This document shows, one piece after another, positions 54,934-63,462 of a stretch of 64,000 nt of DNA. The translations under genes and the position numbers were made by a program. The notes below the pieces were generated by a model. It saw nothing but the letters and a program-made list of their open reading frames with translations. It searched no databases and was not told where the DNA came from. Position 1 is the first letter of the stretch; every line of letters begins with the position of its first letter. The stretch spans positions 843,001 to 907,000 of the forward strand of contig NZ_CP107558.1 of NCBI RefSeq assembly GCF_026427715.1, read 5' to 3'. Source of the stretch: Methylocystis sp. MJC1. Its GTDB lineage: Bacteria > Pseudomonadota > Alphaproteobacteria > Rhizobiales > Beijerinckiaceae.

Positions 54934-56334
54934 CTAGGGCTTGTATTGGGGAGCCAGGGGCGGAGGCGGTTCGGTCGTCGCGATAAGCGCCGGTCGTCCA
55001 AGTGTTTCTATATCGACGCCAGCGATCGCTTCGAGTTCAGCTAGTCGTTTTTCACGCTCGATTCGCGCCTCTGCGACCAAGCGCCGAATGTTGATGTACG
55101 TTCGCTTGCTGTCGATCAGGTCGGCAAAGGCGACCGTGCCTGCGGCATAGGCCTCTCGCGAGCTAACGAGCAATTGCTCGACGAGGGGGGTCAAACGTCG
55201 GTGGAAAAAGCTCGTCTGGCGTTCGGCGTTGCGCATGAAATAAAGCGCGGCAACGAAGCTGGCGGCCCGGTCCTTCTCTGTCTGGCGAATGACGGCCTGA
55301 GCCGACCGAACCATCGCCCCGGCGTTGTCGATCGCGGCCTGGATCTGCGGCAAAGTTGTCGGCAGCATCACCATCGCTCCGACGGTCTGTGAAATGCTGC
55401 CATTGACGCTGAAGGTCGGGCTGATATCCGGCAGATAGGCGAGAAGCGCCTGCTCGACCGCGTTTTCGCGTCCGGCGACCTGATGCGCGAGAGCCGCTAG
55501 TTCCGGATTGCGATCCACCGCGATCTCGATCAGCCGCGCGTCATTGCGAATGACCGAGCGCGGCGCCGGCAAGCCGCCGACCTCGAGCGGCGTATTAGGG
55601 TCGCGCGCAAGGAGACCATTCAGCACGCTGCGCGCCGCACGCACCTCAGCCTCCAGGTTGCGAAGGTTGTTCTTCGCCAACTCGGAGTCCGTCTCTACTT
55701 TCAACAAATCCTGCAACGGCGCGCCCGCTTGCGCGCGAGCCGCCGCAGACGCCGAGAGTTGCTTGAGCAGATTGACATTATCCCGCTCGATGCGCGCCCG
55801 CTCCGCGGCGAGCGCGAGATCGAGATAGGCGTTGAGAACGCGTCTTTGAAGGTCGAATTTGGCGACTCTGAATCTTTCGCCAGCTTCTCTCGCCGCCTCG
55901 AACGCCACCCGACCCGCCGCCTCGACTTTGACGGGCAGCTGCAAATTCATCGAAGGATCGAAGCCGGCGCTGATCGTCATGCGATCCCAGGCCTTCATGT
56001 TCTCCCGCGAGAACATGTAGCTGTAGCTGAGCGCAACACGGCTATTGGGCCAGGCAGCGGCCTGGTTGACCTGGATCAACGCCCCTTTCCAGTTGAAATA
56101 AGCCGATTCGAGGTCGCCATTGGCGAGGAAGGCCCGATAAAGAATATCTCGCCAGCTTGGTCGAAGCGGTAGTTCGGGAAGCTCCCGGATTTCCGCAGGA
56201 GGCTCGAAGGTCGCGCCAGCCGTCGCCAGCTTTTCCTGCTCTTCGACCATCCCCGGAGGCGCAAGCACGCAACCACTCAGAGTGGGCAGGCCGCCAAGAA
56301 GGCAGATCAGAAGCGCACAACGCCGAGAAAGCAT
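54934..56334 (-). CDS. Outer-membrane efflux lipoprotein, TolC family (CusC/CzcC-like)
   Basis: A 466-residue outer-membrane factor with a lipoprotein signal (LICLLGGLPTLSGC). It has two helical-hairpin halves, including VLNAYLDLALAAERARIERD and FVAALYFMRNAERQTSFFHR, and AGTVAFADLIDSKRTYINIR. Length and pattern match the TolC family of heavy-metal efflux systems. It appears intact, but its operon partners cusB and cusA are truncated, so it may now be an orphan. Confidence 0.88.
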   Translation of the reverse strand: MLSRRCALLICLLGGLPTLSGCVLAPPGMVEEQEKLATAGATFEPPAEIRELPELPLRPSWRDILYRAFLANGDLESAYFNWKGALIQVNQAAAWPNSRVALSYSYMFSRENMKAWDRMTISAGFDPSMNLQLPVKVEAAGRVAFEAAREAGERFRVAKFDLQRRVLNAYLDLALAAERARIERDNVNLLKQLSASAAARAQAGAPLQDLLKVETDSELAKNNLRNLEAEVRAARSVLNGLLARDPNTPLEVGGLPAPRSVIRNDARLIEIAVDRNPELAALAHQVAGRENAVEQALLAYLPDISPTFSVNGSISQTVGAMVMLPTTLPQIQAAIDNAGAMVRSAQAVIRQTEKDRAASFVAALYFMRNAERQTSFFHRRLTPLVEQLLVSSREAYAAGTVAFADLIDSKRTYINIRRLVAEARIEREKRLAELEAIAGVDIETLGRPALIATTEPPPPLAPQYKP

Positions 56335-56968
56335 TCATGTTTATCGCAATTCGCCTAAAACAAAGTCTAGCGTAAGGCGAGCAATTCAGATTGGCTATTA
56401 TTGATCTCCACAGAATATTTAGCTGCCCGCGTCGGAAATCAGTTTACGAGCAGCCGCGCCGCCTCGGCAACCTCGTGCGCTTTCGTCTGATGCCGGGGCA
56501 GCGTCCCTACTCTGCAACGTTGGTCGCGTCGAAAGCAACGCTGGTTCGACTTTGCTCATTTGAACGGCCACCAGGAACAGCCCACTTAGGACCATGCGAA
56601 GCGGCGACAAATAGGCGACTCTCGAGAGAGAAACCGTGGTCAAGCCAACCGAGCGAGAGATCTTGGGTAGGAGAAAACAATGAAGCCTCTCGAGCAGGCG
56701 GAAGACGGGGAGTTTTCGAGCGTTCGCTTCGTCCTGACCGACACATGGACGAGACGCTCACTTTTCGCGGGCGATTTAACGCGGCGACATATTCCGCGCT
56801 GGAGCGCCTTCGCGACGCCGGACTGGTCGTCATTCCCGTGACCGCCGTGGCGTGATTCAAGCTTGGGATGCATCGCTTCGAATTGAAGGACGCCCAATTG
56901 GCGAAGATGGAGCCACTTCGCCCGAGTCCAATATTGAATTGCCAATCGACAGCTGCGACCACTCCGGC
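56335..56968. other. 634-base gap without a convincing gene
   Basis: It should hold the promoter of the cusC-like gene. A minus-strand frame at 56419-56643 has a hydrophobic segment (MVLSGLFLVAVQMSKVEP) that could be a small exported protein, but it lacks a good start and ribosome site. Other open frames here show no recognisable features. The region may contain gene remnants. Confidence 0.45.
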
Positions 56969-57451
56969 TTATACTGCGGGCGCATCGGAGGAATCCACGA
57001 TTGTCACGCCGGCTCGGGGCCGCACGACAACTTTGGCGGAGCCCGATAATGCGGCCGCTCTATTTTGTTCGCATCGTCCCGAAAGCGATACGAGATAGCC
57101 ACGAAGTTTTTCATTGCGTGCGATGCCGATAATTTCCCAGACAATGCGAAACGGCGCGTCGGACGTAACGGGTCGAAGAAAACGCACATGCAGCTCCAAA
57201 CCGAGCGCCTGTCCAAATCTTACGAAATATGTAGCTAGCAATGCGCCGAAAAGCGCCGACGTATGCGGCCCGGAAGCGATGATGTCGTCGAACCCCCAGC
57301 CATGCGCTGCTTTATCGTCGACGTGAATCGGATTGGCATCACCGCACGCGTGTGCGAAGTCTGCGATCGACTGACGGCTGAGCGTCATTTCTGCGTCAAA
57401 GCGGTCGCCGACGGCGATAGTCGGCGCTCTGGTCGACTCTTCAACGCTCAT
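56969..57451 (-). CDS. MaoC-like (R)-enoyl-CoA hydratase
   Basis: A 160-residue hot-dog-fold protein. SIADFAHACGDANPIHVDDK is the hydratase 2 motif with the catalytic Asp and His, and GFDDIIASGPHTSALFGALL follows. RPVTSDAPFRIVWEI is also family-like. It should hydrate a 2-enoyl thioester or dehydrate a 3-hydroxyacyl thioester. It is last of the minus-strand biosynthetic series, 44 bases after the radical SAM gene. Confidence 0.85.
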   Translation of the reverse strand: MSVEESTRAPTIAVGDRFDAEMTLSRQSIADFAHACGDANPIHVDDKAAHGWGFDDIIASGPHTSALFGALLATYFVRFGQALGLELHVRFLRPVTSDAPFRIVWEIIGIARNEKLRGYLVSLSGRCEQNRAAALSGSAKVVVRPRAGVTIVDSSDAPAV

Positions 57452-57495
57452 AAGGATCAGCTATTAACGCAGCAGGAACGGTCAAGCTGCTTACC

Positions 57496-58674
57496 TCAGC
57501 TGCATTTGCATTCTTCAAGTTCATGGACCGTCTGCGTCGATAGAGCATCCCCTGCGCCGAGCGATTTACTGTGCGCAGGATGGTAGGGAGACCAAATAAA
57601 TTGGCTCCAGTATGACTCAGCCATCTCAATCCATTCGACAAGCCGCTCTCGTGACTCGAGATAGGCGCCCACATTTACCAGCAGCCAGCTGTATACGGCT
57701 TGGCTATCACGGCATCCGTCGCAGTGGCCGGACGTGCAGCAGAATTCGACGGATTTTAGATCTGATTTATACGCGTTGAACAGCGGTAATGTCGGGTTTC
57801 CGTTCAAGCGCCGCTCGCTATGTCCGGGATGATCGACGCTAACGCTCGGGCAAGAATGATAGCCGAAACTTCCCCGGTCGTTACCACCGGTGACAACGGC
57901 GCGAATATGCATCGGATGGCTGACGACAGTCTCTGGGTAGAGGGTTTTGACACGCAGCGCCTCCGACAGAAGTTCTTGCTCATGCGTTTGCCGAATTGGG
58001 GCGCGCTTGTCATATTCGCTATAATAGTTGAACGTGACGCGGTTCCCGTTCTCCGCGATGCGCCCGATGGTCTCTTCAATAACGTCTAGTCCGCGCTCAG
58101 AAAGCCCATATACGAAGCAGGCGCGGTCGTCGTTGCGATAATTATCGAGCACAGTTTCGAAAAGACCGCTGAAGCGCTGGCCGCCGGGCTTTATGGCGCG
58201 CAATTCGTCGTCAAGGGGCCCGCCGCCGAAAAGCGTCAACATGATGTTGACCGTTTCGAAATCGGCATCAAATGGAAGCTTTCTTAAGCCGTTCGACGAA
58301 ACGGTGACATAATCGAACGCGCGCGCATAGGCGCGCACGCGTTCCGGAAATAAGGTCGGTTCGCCGCCGATTAGAAGGGCCGATGTTATCTGCCGCGACT
58401 TTTCTTTATCTATAAAACGGTTTAGCTCCTCGAGCGATTTTTCTTCCTGCGCAGCGGCGTCATGCCCAAATTCGAAAAACCAACAGCCTCGACACCGCAG
58501 ATTGCATGCGTCGGTTACGTGGTATTCCGACACGCGTATAGAGGAAGAGAAGTTTTTGAGCCGCGCGAGCCGCTCCGCGAGTTTCTGGTCGCCTGCGACA
58601 AGGGCCTCGATGGCGCTTTGGCGCCGCGATGGGCGATCCTTGGCAGGCTGTTTATGCAACAATGGTTCGGCCAC
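57496..58674 (-). CDS. Radical SAM protein with C-terminal cysteine cluster
   Basis: A 392-residue radical SAM enzyme: HVTDACNLRCRGCWFF carries the CxxxCxxC cluster at Cys57, Cys61 and Cys64, and ALLIGGEPTLFPERV is the SAM-binding GGE motif. The C-terminal part has further Cys (YHSCPSVSV; CCTSGHCDGC; ECKCS), suggesting an auxiliary cluster of SPASM or related type. The GTG at 58674 is chosen as start, with GGGAG seven bases upstream. The substrate is unknown. It lies between the ferritin-like and MaoC genes on the same strand. Confidence 0.88.
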   Translation of the reverse strand: MAEPLLHKQPAKDRPSRRQSAIEALVAGDQKLAERLARLKNFSSSIRVSEYHVTDACNLRCRGCWFFEFGHDAAAQEEKSLEELNRFIDKEKSRQITSALLIGGEPTLFPERVRAYARAFDYVTVSSNGLRKLPFDADFETVNIMLTLFGGGPLDDELRAIKPGGQRFSGLFETVLDNYRNDDRACFVYGLSERGLDVIEETIGRIAENGNRVTFNYYSEYDKRAPIRQTHEQELLSEALRVKTLYPETVVSHPMHIRAVVTGGNDRGSFGYHSCPSVSVDHPGHSERRLNGNPTLPLFNAYKSDLKSVEFCCTSGHCDGCRDSQAVYSWLLVNVGAYLESRERLVEWIEMAESYWSQFIWSPYHPAHSKSLGAGDALSTQTVHELEECKCS

Positions 58675-58725
58675 GGCTCTGCTCCCGATCTTCCTTTACC
58701 CGTTGGCTTGCACACCGACGCGGCC

Positions 58726-59478
58726 TCAAACGAATTTTCGGTTCTCGACATCCGGTGGAACGCGCAGGCCCAATGCCTCGAGACGTGGACGCATGTTCGC
58801 ACTAAAGGCGAGCCTTAATTCCTCGTTTCCGGTCTTGCGGATTCCCCATTTCAAATACAGCTTTGAGCGCTCGGAATTAGCGCGACCGAACAGGTCGAGA
58901 ACGGCGGGCCAAAGTCGGTTAAGCGCTGCTTGCGCCTCCGCGCGGCCTTCATCCGTTCGGCATGCGTCGCGCACGATCCGAAAGCCATGCGCGACGTGAA
59001 TGCGCTCGTCCCGTAGAATTTTCGGGAAAATTTCGGCGAATGGCTTGTAGCTGCATTCAGCGAATTCGGTCAGGTGGTCGAAGACGACCTGTTCGCCAAG
59101 GAAGGAATAAATGCCGCGCTCCATCCAAGTGCGAATGTCGCGCACGAGTTCCGTCGTGTAATAGCGACGCTCGTGTATCTTCTGGGTCAGCATATAGCTC
59201 GTGTCGACGCCGATCTCGGCTAGCACCGCCGCGCTCAACATATAGTGATCGATTTCCTCAGCCGCGCGTTCGCAGCAAATCATGCGCTCATATGCGTTCG
59301 GCGCCAGCGGATAAAAAAGTTGCACGTAATCGTCGGCGCCCGTCAATTCGCCTTCGGTGTGAACCAACATCAGATGCGTTACGACATCCTGATATTCCTT
59401 AGGCATATGACGAAGACCGTTCCTATCGACCGCTATTGTCGCGTTTTCTGCCGCTTTAATATTCGCAGCAATGTCCAT
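58726..59478 (-). CDS. Ferritin-like di-iron protein, possible oxygenase
   Basis: A 250-residue helical protein with two E/ExxH-type sets: ERAAEEIDHYMLSAAVLAEI and ERGIYSFLGEQVVFDHLTEF, plus KILRDERIHVAHGFRI. This matches ferritin-like oxygenases such as the PaaA/MiaE group. It may hydroxylate, epoxidise or desaturate a CoA- or carrier-bound substrate, but the reaction cannot be told. GGGAGA six bases before the ATG supports the start. It precedes the radical SAM gene by 51 bases. Confidence 0.82.
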   Translation of the reverse strand: MDIAANIKAAENATIAVDRNGLRHMPKEYQDVVTHLMLVHTEGELTGADDYVQLFYPLAPNAYERMICCERAAEEIDHYMLSAAVLAEIGVDTSYMLTQKIHERRYYTTELVRDIRTWMERGIYSFLGEQVVFDHLTEFAECSYKPFAEIFPKILRDERIHVAHGFRIVRDACRTDEGRAEAQAALNRLWPAVLDLFGRANSERSKLYLKWGIRKTGNEELRLAFSANMRPRLEALGLRVPPDVENRKFV

Positions 59479-59635
59479 TCGGCAGTCTCCCTATATAAAA
59501 CGTATCGAATATCTTTGCAGCCGGTACAACCCCTCGCGGACGTTGCGAGACAGCCGCGCGCCGCTGCCTCATCTGGCGCCTTCAAAATCGTTTAGCGTCG
59601 CCAGTATCGCGATACCGCTCGAAACATTAGTCACG

Positions 59636-60007
59636 TCAGCGCGCAATGCAATGAAGTGCTTCAGCCTCGAACACTCGTCCATTCTGATCAAATCGCAACC
59701 GTTCGATCACCACGCGATCACGAGTTACATTCCGATACAGAATTGCGATTACGTCCATTCCGCTGAACACATCCATCAGTTCGAAACGCAAGGACGGCGT
59801 TGCCGAAAGGCTCTTTAGCCAATAACTCCGTATCTGCTCTTTGCCGGAGAGTCGGCCGCATTCGACCCCAAGGCGTTCGAGAATGAAAGGGGACGACATT
59901 TCAAAGCCATCTGTATAATGCGCGAGTATGCGATCGAGATCGGCGGCATTCCAGGCGTCGATCCATTCGGCGGCAAAGGCGCGCGCCCATTCCTTTTCGA
60001 TCAGCAT
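59636..60007 (-). CDS. SnoaL/NTF2-fold protein
   Basis: A 123-residue protein of the NTF2-like superfamily: FAAEWIDAWNAADLDRILAH then YTDGFEMSSPF at the N-terminus, LRFELMDVFSGMDVIAILYR in the strand region. Members include polyketide cyclases, isomerases and dehydratases as well as non-enzymatic binding proteins. It is in the biosynthetic gene series with same-strand neighbours 116-157 bases away. Confidence 0.78.
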   Translation of the reverse strand: MLIEKEWARAFAAEWIDAWNAADLDRILAHYTDGFEMSSPFILERLGVECGRLSGKEQIRSYWLKSLSATPSLRFELMDVFSGMDVIAILYRNVTRDRVVIERLRFDQNGRVFEAEALHCIAR

Positions 60008-60123
60008 TCACCCAAGGTCCGCGACCCCGACCAATTCGTGCTGACAACTTTAAAGGAGCGCCGCGACACGCCGCAGCGCTTCTTAAAGGACAAGGTGCTA
60101 CCGCTTCGCTAGAAGCGGAGTTG

Positions 60124-60441
60124 TCACTTCGCGCTGTGAAGCGTCTGCGTGGTCGCTTCGACTGCGTCGTCAGCGACTTTCAGTGAAGCCTGCAGCGCTT
60201 TCAACGAACCAGACACCGCCTGAAGCGACGCCGCGACCGCGGAGCGTTCTATGTCTTGAAGCGATTTACCTGCAGCCCGGAGGGTTTCGTTCACTTCGCG
60301 CAGACGAGCGATACGTTCGCTCGCCGTTGCAAGCACCTGCCGCATTGAAGCAGCCATTTTCCCGCCTGCATGGACGAGATCTTTCAATTCTTCTTCGGAA
60401 AGATCCCGCTTGAAACCACCTTGTTGAGACTCGCTGGCCAT
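60124..60441 (-). CDS. Small coiled-coil protein
   Basis: A 105-residue soluble helical protein starting MASESQQGGFKRDLSEEELK. Heptad-like repeats run through ATASERIARLREVNETLRAA and SLQAVSGSLKALQASLKVAD. The composition (Ala, Ser, Leu, Lys, Glu) resembles phasins and other surface-associated helical proteins, but I cannot assign a family. It lies between the KAS III-like and SnoaL-like genes. The internal Met at 60441 is preferred to 60513 because upstream codons are not helical. Confidence 0.6.
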   Translation of the reverse strand: MASESQQGGFKRDLSEEELKDLVHAGGKMAASMRQVLATASERIARLREVNETLRAAGKSLQDIERSAVAASLQAVSGSLKALQASLKVADDAVEATTQTLHSAK

Positions 60442-60606
60442 GTCGCGACCCCTGTAATTTAATTTGCCTAACGCTTCGACTATGTGGCACACGCGCGCCT
60501 GCGTCAAGCACAATTCAATACAATTGTTTGCTCGGTAAGACGATAGAGCTTCGCGTGAATTTTGATTTTGCTGGGCAGAAGGGCGAACGCGGATCGGGGC
60601 GCCCTA

Positions 60607-61572
60607 CTACAGTGCTTGGAGCGCGATGGCGCCGCAAGAAACCGGACCACATAAAAATACAAGCACTTGATCTGTCGAGCGCACAAGATCGTCTGAGGCG
60701 AGCTTAGTGAGGTTTATGAGCGGATCAAAAGGGATGTGTCCAAATTGTCCGACATTTTTCATAAAGATGCGATCCGGCGAAAAGCCTAGCAGTTTGCCAT
60801 GAGTCAATGATGTCAAAGCATTATAGTCGCCAAGTAGGATCCAGCGAAACGCCTGGGGCGACAGGGCGCATGCGTCGTAGCAATCCGCAGCCGCATTGCG
60901 CATCGCGCGGAACATTTCAAGCAAAGCCTTGGCACGGTCGTCTGCGGCGGTGAATTGCTTATAAGGCGCATTGCCGACATATCGAAGCCTGAAGGCGCGC
61001 GGATCACCCTTTTGCGTCGCGCTGACAATACAGGCGGCGGCGCCGTCTCCGGCGATCGAGACGGCCTCTGGCATGAGGCGCGCCCCCGTGGCGCCGAACT
61101 TCTCGCCAACTATAATAAGAGCGTTACGACTCAAATCTTTGTTGATCAGCGCTTCCGCCATCAGGAATGAGTGCAAGAGATTCGCGCAGGCGCCGTAAGT
61201 GGCGCAGGAAACGGAAGCTTTGCGAATCCCGAGGCTATGGAGAAAAGCAAATATTTGATTGCGGGTGTCGCGAAACGGTCCGACCACCGCATGGCCCTTG
61301 TCGTCGAAGAGATATCCAAAGCTCTCGGTGGCGAGGATCACCGCGTCAATGTCCGACGCCGCAATGTCCGCGGCCGCCAGCGACCTGAGAATGCATCGCT
61401 CCATCGACTGTGACAGCGGATGCTGCAACACGGACACGCGTACAACACCTTGCTCCAGCAACTGTTTGGCGTCGCCGAGCGTGACGCCTTCGCCGACAAG
61501 GTCGGTGATGGATACGCTTTGGCCGACCTCGTAACAAATCGCACTAATTACGACTTCTTTGGATATAAGCAT
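60607..61572 (-). CDS. KAS III-like ketoacyl synthase with atypical active site
   Basis: A 321-residue thiolase-fold protein of the FabH type: LPLSQSMER-like start region, DIDAVILATESFGYLFDD, SVSCATYGACANLLHSFLMA with the probable nucleophile Cys129, and VSIAGDGAAACIVSA. In FabH the sequence HQAN supplies the catalytic His; here the matching segment reads LLGDYNALTSL, so His is absent, while the Asn of KNVGQFGHIPFDP is kept. This suggests an acyltransferase or ester/amide-forming relative rather than a decarboxylating condensing enzyme. The start at 61572 was preferred to 61602. First gene of the minus-strand series; the divergent AMP-ligase gene starts 295 bases away. Confidence 0.82.
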   Translation of the reverse strand: MLISKEVVISAICYEVGQSVSITDLVGEGVTLGDAKQLLEQGVVRVSVLQHPLSQSMERCILRSLAAADIAASDIDAVILATESFGYLFDDKGHAVVGPFRDTRNQIFAFLHSLGIRKASVSCATYGACANLLHSFLMAEALINKDLSRNALIIVGEKFGATGARLMPEAVSIAGDGAAACIVSATQKGDPRAFRLRYVGNAPYKQFTAADDRAKALLEMFRAMRNAAADCYDACALSPQAFRWILLGDYNALTSLTHGKLLGFSPDRIFMKNVGQFGHIPFDPLINLTKLASDDLVRSTDQVLVFLCGPVSCGAIALQAL

Positions 61573-61867
61573 ATTTGATTGTCCGCGACGGCACGTTCCC
61601 AAAAGAACGCTTCAAATTGGAAACTATTGATTGCATTTGGCCGCCAATCGGGCAAGTTTGACATTCAATGCGATCCATGGCGCGCTCACAGTTGCGGAGC
61701 GCTGGGGAATGATTTAGCCTTTTTGTATCTGCCACGCTCCCGCTTTCATGAGAGTGGCGCGATTTTCAACAGCCTCGCGATGGAGGGATAAGCGTTATTA
61801 CAGTGGGGCCCTGAGCGCCCCGCAAATTTTCAATCGTCCTATCGAAAAGATTTGCTGGAGCACGACT

Positions 61868-63442
61868 TTGCTCTCCTCAGTCACAAACATTTCGGAATTG
61901 GTGCGGGGCGCGCGCGAACGTTTCGGCGAGCGCGCCTATATCAATCCGTTCGAACGCGGCTTGAACGCTGTCACTTATGCGGATCTCGCGCATTTTGTGC
62001 GTGGTCTCGACGCTTTTTTTGACGATCATTCGGTTGGCGAGGACGCGGTCGTTGCAGCCGTCTTGCCTAACTGCACTTTAATGGCGCTTTTATTTATCGC
62101 CATTCCCGCCGTCGGTCGCCAGTATTTGCCTTTGCACCCTGCGCAAACGCCCTCGGAGCGCTGTTATGCGCTCAGTGCTGCTCCAGTGCGCGCCGTCTTT
62201 GCGCGTAGCGCGGACACTTCAAGCGACGGTTTGGCTAGAATCGAGGGCGTCGTCTGGCTGATCGCGGACGACAGTAAGTTCATTCGCGAGATGATCGTTC
62301 GCGGCAAGGAAGTGACCGATGCGCCCGCGGCGTCGCCCGATGCGGACAGCGTCGCGGAAATCGTTTTTACGTCGGGGTCCTCAGGAAAGCCGAAAGGCGT
62401 ATTGCTGTCGCACCGTAATCTGCTTGCAAATTCCGCTGCGCTCGTGACCCGCTACGGGATCCGCGCCGAGGATCGCCTCCTGACCGCCATTCCGCTCGTC
62501 CATGCAGGCGGGCAATGCTTCACGACGTTGGGCCCGCTATGGGTCGGCGCCGCGGCGACGGTGGTCCCGCCGGACCTCGCGATGGTCGGGCTGTGGAAGA
62601 TGGTCGAGCTGCATTCGATCAGCTGGACGGTAGTGATGACCGCCTTTCTCAACGCCGCGTTGGCGCGCAGCGGCGCGCCGCCCGCGATGCGGCTGAAGGG
62701 CGTGCTGGCGGGCGGATCGGCGGTGAGCGCCGAGACAATCCGGGATTTCGAGGCGCGTTTCAGCGTCCCCATCTATCAAGTTTACGGGCAGACGGAGATG
62801 GCGGCAATCGTCGTGTCAGAGCCAGTCGGCGACGCCGGGCGCCGGGTCGGCAGTGTCGGCAGGACGCTTCCCGGCTTCGAGGTGAAAGTCGTTTGCGAAG
62901 ACGGTTCCGACGCGGAGCCTGGCCAGACCGGCGAGATTTGGCTTGCGGGCCCCTCGCGCTTCCTCGGCTATCTCAACGCGTCGGAAGAAACGGCGCGCAA
63001 ATCGGCGGGCCGCTTCGTCCGCACTGGCGACGTCGGGCGTTTCGACGACGCTGGCAATCTTTGGGTCGTCGACCGAAAGGACAATCTGATTATCGTCGGC
63101 GGCGAGAACATTTATCCCGCGGAGATCGAAAACGTCGTGCGGACTCTTGGCGCGGTCGAGGACGTGATCGTGACAGCGGTGCCGGACGCCGTACTCGGCC
63201 AACAACTGGTGCTGGTTTACAAGGAGCGCGACGCGCAAGGGATCGACGACCGTGCAATCGACATGGCGCTGCGGCGGGAATTGAGCGGCTGGAAGGTTCC
63301 GCGCTTGCGCCTCACTCTGCCAGAACTTGGCTTGGACGATTGGCCGCGCACATCGAGCGGCAAGATTGCGCGACCCGAGGTCGCACGGCTAGTGCGCGCG
63401 TTTTGCGCGCGGCGCGCTGCTCCGGTCACTTTGGGAAAATAG
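61868..63442 (+). CDS. Acyl-CoA synthetase / AMP-forming ligase
   Basis: A 524-residue ANL-superfamily enzyme. P-loop-like IVFTSGSSGKPKGVLLSHRN, then QVYGQTEMA, GEIWLAGPSRFLGYL, VRTGDVGRFDDAGNLWVVDR and GENIYPAEIENVV, ending with the catalytic-Lys region PRTSSGKIARPE. It should adenylate a carboxylic acid and load it onto CoA or a carrier. No ATG fits; the TTG at 61868 has GGAG seven bases before it and starts the conserved region. It is divergent from the KAS III-like gene and 20 bases before the P450 gene. The acid substrate is unknown. Confidence 0.92.
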   Translation: MLSSVTNISELVRGARERFGERAYINPFERGLNAVTYADLAHFVRGLDAFFDDHSVGEDAVVAAVLPNCTLMALLFIAIPAVGRQYLPLHPAQTPSERCYALSAAPVRAVFARSADTSSDGLARIEGVVWLIADDSKFIREMIVRGKEVTDAPAASPDADSVAEIVFTSGSSGKPKGVLLSHRNLLANSAALVTRYGIRAEDRLLTAIPLVHAGGQCFTTLGPLWVGAAATVVPPDLAMVGLWKMVELHSISWTVVMTAFLNAALARSGAPPAMRLKGVLAGGSAVSAETIRDFEARFSVPIYQVYGQTEMAAIVVSEPVGDAGRRVGSVGRTLPGFEVKVVCEDGSDAEPGQTGEIWLAGPSRFLGYLNASEETARKSAGRFVRTGDVGRFDDAGNLWVVDRKDNLIIVGGENIYPAEIENVVRTLGAVEDVIVTAVPDAVLGQQLVLVYKERDAQGIDDRAIDMALRRELSGWKVPRLRLTLPELGLDDWPRTSSGKIARPEVARLVRAFCARRAAPVTLGK

Positions 63443-63462
63443 CCGATTTGGATGCTGCACCC

